Made by a program: the position numbers and the translations under genes. A stretch of 64,000 nt of DNA from Corynebacterium sp. (lineage in GTDB: Bacteria; Actinomycetota; Actinomycetes; Mycobacteriales; Mycobacteriaceae): contig NZ_JAUNKO010000005.1 in NCBI RefSeq assembly GCF_030532715.1, positions 186,001-250,000 of the forward strand, written 5' to 3'. The notes below the pieces were generated by a model. That model saw nothing but the letters and a program-made list of their open reading frames with translations, was not told the DNA's origin and did not search any database. Below are positions 58,771 through 64,000 of this stretch, piece by piece. Each line of letters begins with the position of its first letter. Within the stretch, counting starts at the first letter, position 1.

Positions 58771-61440
58771 CTACAGGTTCTCTAGTTCCTTGACCACCGC
58801 GGCAAACGCGGCATCTAGGCCCGAGGCGTCACTGCCGGAGCCTTGTGCCATATCAGGTTTCCCGCCACCGCGACCACCCACGTGCGCACCAAAAACGCCC
58901 ACAAGGTGGCCCGATGCCACACCTTTGGCGATGGCATCCTTCGTTGCCGCGACCACAAACGGGACCTTGTTGCCTGCCGCCGACGCTGCCAACACCACTA
59001 CACCCGGTTTGTTGCCAAATCGACTTTTCAGATCCATTGCCAGTGTCCGCAAGTCGCCTGCGGGGGTGCCCTCGGGGAGCTTTGTGGCGATCACTTCCAC
59101 GCCGCCTATGGTGCGCGCCGAAGCCATGTACTCCGCGCTGCCGGCGAGGAGCTGTTGGCGGCGCAGCTGCGCGATTTCCTTTTCCGCATCCTTCAGCTTC
59201 TCGGTCAGCGCGGCGATCCGGTCGGGCAGCTCCTCGGAAGGGGCTTTCAGGGCGGTGGCCAACCCGGCGGCTAAGGCGCGTTCCCGGGACAGGTAGCTGA
59301 AGGAATCCAAGCCGGAGTACGCCTCGATGCGGCGGGCGCCGGAGCCAATGGATGCTTCACCCAACACTGCCACGGGGCCAATTTGGGAGGAGTGGCTGAC
59401 GTGGGTACCGCCGCAGAGTTCCATAGAGAACGGGCCGCCGATTTCCACCACGCGCACCTGATCGCCGTAGTTTTCACCGAACAAGGCCATTGCGCCCATC
59501 GCTTTCGCCTCGTCCAGGGACGTTTCGATCGTATTGACCGCCCAGTCGTGGTCCACGGCCTCGTTGGTCACGGTTTCGATGCGCTGCAATTGTTCGGGGG
59601 TGAGCGCTTGAGTCCACTGAAAGTCAAAACGCAGGTAGCCGGGTTTGTTCATGGAACCCGCCTGTACTGCTGTTGGCCCCAATACCTCGCGCAACGCGGC
59701 GTGGATGAGGTGGGTTGCGGTGTGCGCTTGGCGGGCGGCGTGCCGCCATTTCGGGTCCACGCTGGCCACCACATCAGCTCCGACGGCCAGGCCACCGGAT
59801 TCTACGGTCGCCTTGTGTACCCACAGTTTCTTACCGATCTTTTGCACATCGTTGACGCGCAGCACCGTGTCTTCGGTGCTGATCAGGCCGCGGTCACCAA
59901 GCTGGCCGCCGGACTCGGCATACAACGGGGTGACGTCGAGGATGACCTCCACCTCTTGTCCTTCGCTGACTTCGGTGAGCTGCTGGCCGTCGGCAAGCAA
60001 GCCGAGGACTCTGGCGCCCGAAGCAAGCTCAGTAAAACCGGTGAATTCGGTCGGGTGTTCGTCCACAAACTCGCGGTAGACGGACAGGTCCGCGTGCCCA
60101 TGCTTCTTCGCCTGGTTGTCCGCCTTCGCCCGCGCGCGCTGCTCGGCCATGAGCTTGTTGAAGCCCTCTTGGTCCACATCAAGCCCAGCTTCGGCGGCCA
60201 TTTCCAACGTCAGGTCGATGGGGAACCCGTACGTATCGTGCAGGGCGAACGCCTGCGCCCCCGCCAACGTCGATGCGCCGGAAGCCTTCACCGACTCCGC
60301 CGCCTCTTCGAACAAGCGTGTGCCGGACTCGAGGGTGTGCAGGAAGGACTTCTCCTCTGCAATCGCCACCTGCAAAATGCGCTCACGGTGCGTCGCAATC
60401 TCCGGGTAGGACGGGGTCATGGTGTCCATGATGGTGGTCATGAAACGGCCCATGGTTTCCCCCGTCGCACCCAGCAAGCGTGCGGAGCGAATGATGCGGC
60501 GCAGCAACCGGCGCAGGATATAGCCGCGCCCCTCGTTGCCCGGTGTCACGCCGTCGAGGATGAGCATCATGCCGGTGCGCGAGTGGTCAGCGATCACCCG
60601 GAAGCGCACGTCGTCTGAGTCGCGGCGCCCATAGGTCGCCCCGGTGAGTTTTTCGGCCTCGTCGATCACCGGTCGCAGCAAATCCGTTTCGTACACATTA
60701 TCGACGCCCTGCAGGATGCAAGCGACGCGCTCCACGCCGAGGCCCGTATCAATATTCTTCTTTGGCAAGTCACCAAGAATTTCGAAGTTATCTTTACCGA
60801 TGCCTTCCCCGCGTTCCTTTTCCATAAACACGAGGTTCCAGATTTCTAAGTACCGCGAATCGTCAACAATCGGCCCGCCTTCCTTGCCGTACGCTGGGCC
60901 GCGGTCGTAGTAAATCTCGGAACACGGACCACACGGGCCCGGCACCCCCATCGACCAATAGTTATCGGCCATGCCCAACCGCTGAATACGCTCCGCAGGC
61001 AACCCCGCCACGCGCTGCCAAATTTCCGCGGCTTCGTCGTCATCAAGGTACACCGTCACCCACAATTTCTCCCGGTCAAGGCCGTAACCGCCCTCTTCCA
61101 CCGGGTTGGTCAGCAACGCCCACGCATGCTCGATCGCACCCTGCTTGAAATACTGGCCAAAGGAGAAATTACCCGCCATTTGGAAAAACGTATTGTGGCG
61201 GGTGGTAATGCCCACCTCTTCAATATCCAGAGTACGCACGCATTTCTGAATGGAAGTTGCAGTTCCGCTGGGAAAAGGCGGGGTTTGCTGGCCCAAAAAA
61301 TACGGTTTAAACGGGACCATGCCGGCGTTCACAAACAACAAGTTAGGGTCGTCGAGGATCAGTGACGCGCTGGGCACTTCCTGGTGGCCAGCGGCAACAA
61401 AGTGCTGAATAAAGCGCTCCCTGATCTCATGAGTCTGCAC
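58771..61440 (-). CDS. alaS: Alanyl-tRNA synthetase
   Basis: AlaS charges tRNA-Ala and edits mischarged Ser and Gly. The 889-residue protein has the class II catalytic domain ([25 protein letters not shown], with the [17 protein letters not shown] segment), the editing domain ([16 protein letters not shown] and CGGTHV) and a C-terminal DHHA1 part. It is complete. It precedes ruvX and follows a 187-nt gap after rarA in which I found no clear promoter. Confidence 0.98.
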   Translation of the reverse strand: MQTHEIRERFIQHFVAAGHQEVPSASLILDDPNLLFVNAGMVPFKPYFLGQQTPPFPSGTATSIQKCVRTLDIEEVGITTRHNTFFQMAGNFSFGQYFKQGAIEHAWALLTNPVEEGGYGLDREKLWVTVYLDDDEAAEIWQRVAGLPAERIQRLGMADNYWSMGVPGPCGPCSEIYYDRGPAYGKEGGPIVDDSRYLEIWNLVFMEKERGEGIGKDNFEILGDLPKKNIDTGLGVERVACILQGVDNVYETDLLRPVIDEAEKLTGATYGRRDSDDVRFRVIADHSRTGMMLILDGVTPGNEGRGYILRRLLRRIIRSARLLGATGETMGRFMTTIMDTMTPSYPEIATHRERILQVAIAEEKSFLHTLESGTRLFEEAAESVKASGASTLAGAQAFALHDTYGFPIDLTLEMAAEAGLDVDQEGFNKLMAEQRARAKADNQAKKHGHADLSVYREFVDEHPTEFTGFTELASGARVLGLLADGQQLTEVSEGQEVEVILDVTPLYAESGGQLGDRGLISTEDTVLRVNDVQKIGKKLWVHKATVESGGLAVGADVVASVDPKWRHAARQAHTATHLIHAALREVLGPTAVQAGSMNKPGYLRFDFQWTQALTPEQLQRIETVTNEAVDHDWAVNTIETSLDEAKAMGAMALFGENYGDQVRVVEIGGPFSMELCGGTHVSHSSQIGPVAVLGEASIGSGARRIEAYSGLDSFSYLSRERALAAGLATALKAPSEELPDRIAALTEKLKDAEKEIAQLRRQQLLAGSAEYMASARTIGGVEVIATKLPEGTPAGDLRTLAMDLKSRFGNKPGVVVLAASAAGNKVPFVVAATKDAIAKGVASGHLVGVFGAHVGGRGGGKPDMAQGSGSDASGLDAAFAAVVKELENL

Positions 61441-61627
61441 GGCAGTAATCCCTCGCTTTGGGTAAAGTCAACAGTTCCAGCGCATCACTTTACCTTGTGC
61501 GGGACAAATACCTAGGCGCAGGCACCGCTTACAATCACAGCAAGCCACCCCAAGAACTCGCACAAACGTTTCTCAGCTGGCAGTGGGCACGCCACAGGTT
61601 GCCGCACCTCACGGCGCGACTCACTCG

Positions 61628-62962
61628 TTAGCTCCCCCGCACGATCCTACGAAGCCTTCCCAGAAATTCGTGGAGGCGTTTCTCGGATCCGTGGGTGGTC
61701 GGTTGGTAATACACCGCATCATCTAAACCTTCGGGAAGGTAGCGCTGCTGAACGATTCCACGCGGGTCGTCGTGGGGGTAACGGTAACCCACAGCATGCC
61801 CGAGTTCCCGTGCGCCCGCATAATGCCCGTCGCGCAGGTGTGCGGGAACGGGGCCGATCCGGCCGGCGCGAACATCGGCTTGGGCGGCATCGATGGCGGC
61901 ATACACCGCGTTGGACTTCGGCGCGGTAGCCAGGTGAATTGTTGCCTGCGCGAGGTTGAGTCGCGCCTCCGGCATGCCAATGAGCTGTACCGCTTGGGCG
62001 GCGGCGACGGCGACTTGCAGCGCAGTGGGGTCGGCCATGCCGATGTCTTCGCTAGCGTGAATGACCAATCTGCGGGCGATAAACCGGGGGTCCTCCCCCG
62101 CTTCGATCATGCGCGCCAGATAATGCAAGGCGGCGTCCACGTCCGAACCGCGAATCGACTTTATGTACGCGCTGGTGATGTCGTAGTGTTGGCCGCCGTC
62201 GCGGTCGTATTGCACGACCGCACGGTGCACATTTGCGCGCACCGCCTCTACGGTAAGTTCGCCTCCGTCTTCGATCGCTTCGGCGGTTGCTTCGATGTAC
62301 GTCAGCGCACGCCGCGCGTCTCCCCCAGCGAGTGCGACGAGTTGCGCGATCGCTTCGTCGGTGGCGCTGATCCGCCCACCAAGTCCACGTTCATCCTCCA
62401 ATGCACGTTCGAGCAGTGTCCTAATCGCCGCATCATCCAATGGCTGCAATTGCAACATTAAAGAGCGCGAAAGCAACGGGGAAACCACAGAAAAGGAGGG
62501 GTTTTCGGTGGTGGCGGCTACGAGCAATACGGTGCGGTTTTCTACCGCCGCAAGCAACGCATCCTGTTGCGTTTTGGAAAATCTGTGCACTTCGTCGATA
62601 AACAGGACGGTGCGGTGCCCGTGCACAAGGTCTCGGCGCGCCCGATCAATCACCTCGCGGACTTGTTTCACCCCGGAGTCAAGCGCGGATAACGCCACAA
62701 ACCTATCGTCCGTATCCGCACTCATGAGCGAAGCGATGGTTGTCTTCCCGGTCCCCGGCGGGCCGTACAAAATCACGGACGCTTCGCCACGGCCTTCGAT
62801 TAAGCGCCGCAGAGGCGTGCCCGGGCCGAGGAGATGCTGCTGCCCCACCACCTCGTCTAGGGTGCGGGGCCGCATGCGCGCGGCGAGTGGGGCGTGGGCA
62901 CCTGGGTGAAAGTAGTCGGCTGCCTGCGGCTTCTGCTGTTCGAACAGGGAATCCTGCGTCAC
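61628..62962 (-). CDS. rarA: Replication-associated recombination protein A (RarA/MgsA)
   Basis: This AAA+ ATPase acts at stalled replication forks. The 444-residue protein has [15 protein letters not shown] (Walker A), [12 protein letters not shown] (Walker B), [13 protein letters not shown] (sensor 1) and a C-terminal tetramerisation domain containing YKYPHDD-like GYRYPHDD. It starts at GTG and overlaps the stop of the upstream phosphotransferase gene in GTGA. Confidence 0.97.
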   Translation of the reverse strand: MTQDSLFEQQKPQAADYFHPGAHAPLAARMRPRTLDEVVGQQHLLGPGTPLRRLIEGRGEASVILYGPPGTGKTTIASLMSADTDDRFVALSALDSGVKQVREVIDRARRDLVHGHRTVLFIDEVHRFSKTQQDALLAAVENRTVLLVAATTENPSFSVVSPLLSRSLMLQLQPLDDAAIRTLLERALEDERGLGGRISATDEAIAQLVALAGGDARRALTYIEATAEAIEDGGELTVEAVRANVHRAVVQYDRDGGQHYDITSAYIKSIRGSDVDAALHYLARMIEAGEDPRFIARRLVIHASEDIGMADPTALQVAVAAAQAVQLIGMPEARLNLAQATIHLATAPKSNAVYAAIDAAQADVRAGRIGPVPAHLRDGHYAGARELGHAVGYRYPHDDPRGIVQQRYLPEGLDDAVYYQPTTHGSEKRLHEFLGRLRRIVRGS

Positions 62963-63999
62963 TGTTGCGAAAGCCTCGCCACCACCGCGCCGGCGAACTC
63001 CTCGACTGCCGGGAACCGCGAGTCCGCACCCCGCGCCGCAAACCGGGCGAGCGCCTCGAAGGTTTCCAACAAATCGCGTCGCGCTTCGTCCGCATGGCGC
63101 AGCACCGCGCCCAACACGTCGAAATCTTCTTCTAGTGACGCGGTCACCAGCGCGGTTTCCTCGGCGCTCGGCCCTTCAACCGCGCCCGCCACCGCCTGAC
63201 TCATCGAGCCGTAGTACAGGTATGCGACGCTGGCCATGGCCCAGCCGATCAGGGCGGTAACAATGCGCGCTTGCAGCCGCACAGCGTTGTTCACGTTCGG
63301 CCACATCGAACGCACTTCCTGCACCCATGCGTCGATAAACACATCGGCTTCCTCATCAGTGATCGGCCGCGCGGAGAGGTATTGCGGGAATCCGGCAACC
63401 ACGCACGCCACGTCGAACGTCGCATCGCGGAACCCGGCCCATTCATAATCCAAAAACTGCGTGCCATCCGCCAACAAAATATTGTCCGGCGAGATATCAA
63501 ACGGCGTGAACGCGCGGTGCTGCCCGGAAGCCAGGCGCCGCTGGGCGTCGCGCGCAAACGCGTGCACAACGTCCGGAATGCGCAGCCCGGCGGATTCCAG
63601 CAGGGTCACCCCTCGATCAATCGAACTGGTAAGCGTGGTATCGCGCAGTTCGTGGACGTCCGCGGACGTCGGATACCGGCCCAACATGCGGTTAAGCAAA
63701 ATATCAAAATGGGGCTCGCGGTGCGCAGTGCCGGCGTGCATCTTCCCAATAGCTTGGCCAAGGGTGCGCAACACATGCAGCCGGTGCTGCGCGTCGTCGT
63801 TTTCCAACAGTTCCGCAAACGTCTCCCCATCGCCGCAATCGGAAATCACCACCATTCGGCGGTCAATGTCGTACGCCAGCAAGATCGGGCCGGGCCGCAC
63901 GTCCTCCGGCAGTGACGTAGTGAACTGGTAGGACACTACTTCCCGAATCAGCGCGGCGTCATCAATCCGGTCGCCGGTCGCGGGCACAAACTTGATCAC
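62959..63999 (-). CDS. Aminoglycoside phosphotransferase-like (APH family) protein, 5' end probably outside the window
   Basis: At least 346 residues are in the window. The kinase-like C-lobe has [19 protein letters not shown] (catalytic-loop region), [19 protein letters not shown] (metal Asp) and helices to the end. [11 protein letters not shown] at the window edge looks like the strand carrying the ATP-binding lysine, so the true start is probably upstream. The first in-window start is a GTG at 63999. Relatives include choline, homoserine and antibiotic kinases, and the substrate cannot be told. It overlaps rarA by 4 nt. Confidence 0.75.
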   Translation of the reverse strand: MIKFVPATGDRIDDAALIREVVSYQFTTSLPEDVRPGPILLAYDIDRRMVVISDCGDGETFAELLENDDAQHRLHVLRTLGQAIGKMHAGTAHREPHFDILLNRMLGRYPTSADVHELRDTTLTSSIDRGVTLLESAGLRIPDVVHAFARDAQRRLASGQHRAFTPFDISPDNILLADGTQFLDYEWAGFRDATFDVACVVAGFPQYLSARPITDEEADVFIDAWVQEVRSMWPNVNNAVRLQARIVTALIGWAMASVAYLYYGSMSQAVAGAVEGPSAEETALVTASLEEDFDVLGAVLRHADEARRDLLETFEALARFAARGADSRFPAVEEFAGAVVARLSQQ

Positions 64000-64000
64000 C

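Noticed and set aside
61441..61627. T-box leader upstream of alaS
   Set aside because: I could not find the T-box core or an antiterminator/terminator pair in this 187-nt gap.

Overview
The window looks like chromosomal DNA of a Corynebacterium or a close relative. The coding DNA is GC-rich. Actinobacterial markers are present: WhiA, the actinobacterial integration host factor MihF, and a PriA without ATPase motifs. The gene order also matches the corynebacterial backbone as I know it: ppc/secG, tpiA-pgk-gap, whiA-yvcK-rapZ-uvrC, rpe-rsmB-fmt-def-priA, metK-coaBC-rpoZ-gmk-mihF, pyrF-carB-carA-pyrC-pyrB-pyrR, nusB-efp-pepQ-aroQBKC, aroE-mltG-ruvX-alaS, rarA. Nearly all of this backbone lies on the minus strand. 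I recognised no rRNA, tRNA, insertion sequence or CRISPR array.

Region by region. 0-3.2 kb: the end of a type I restriction-modification locus (hsdM and a cut-off hsdS), about 1 kb of apparently non-coding DNA with degenerate short repeats, and a VOC-fold protein. 3.2-11.9 kb: secG, ppc, a membrane-anchored von Willebrand A protein lying between two near-identical hairpins, and the glycolytic genes tpiA, pgk and gap. 11.9-16.7 kb: whiA, yvcK, rapZ, uvrC. 16.7-23.0 kb: a membrane protein, rpe, rsmB, fmt, def, priA.

23.0-34.5 kb is the accessory part, placed between priA and metK, which are neighbours in C. glutamicum as far as I recall. It begins with a membrane-anchored cytochrome-b5-like protein and a TetR regulator. 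These two sit behind a promoter that runs directly into a perfect 10-bp inverted repeat. Next comes what reads as a reductive pyrimidine (dihydropyrimidine/hydantoin) degradation locus: class III aminotransferase, (methyl)malonate-semialdehyde dehydrogenase, PucR-type regulator, a sodium:solute symporter coupled to a 45-aa membrane peptide and a 183-aa protein, an M20 N-carbamoyl amidohydrolase, and a dihydropyrimidinase. The set could take dihydrouracil or dihydrothymine through the carbamoyl-beta-amino acid and (methyl)malonate semialdehyde to an acyl-CoA. The first enzyme of the route, dihydropyrimidine dehydrogenase, is absent from the window.

34.5-46.8 kb: metK, with a perfect match to the McbR operator upstream, coaBC, rpoZ, gmk, mihF, and the complete pyrimidine biosynthesis operon pyrR-pyrB-pyrC-carA-carB-pyrF. 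The window therefore holds both synthesis and probable breakdown of pyrimidines. 46.8-50.3 kb: a plus-strand operon of a TIGR01777-type epimerase followed by four tandem, translationally coupled YbjN-like paralogues, ended by a strong bidirectional terminator. 50.3-64 kb: nusB, efp, pepQ, the aro genes, a small A24 prepilin peptidase, aroE, mltG, ruvX, alaS, rarA and a phosphotransferase cut by the window end.

Start codons were moved inward from the longest frame wherever a ribosome binding site or family conservation supported it, and the reason is given each time. Terminators, operators and promoters were read by eye, without folding or motif software.
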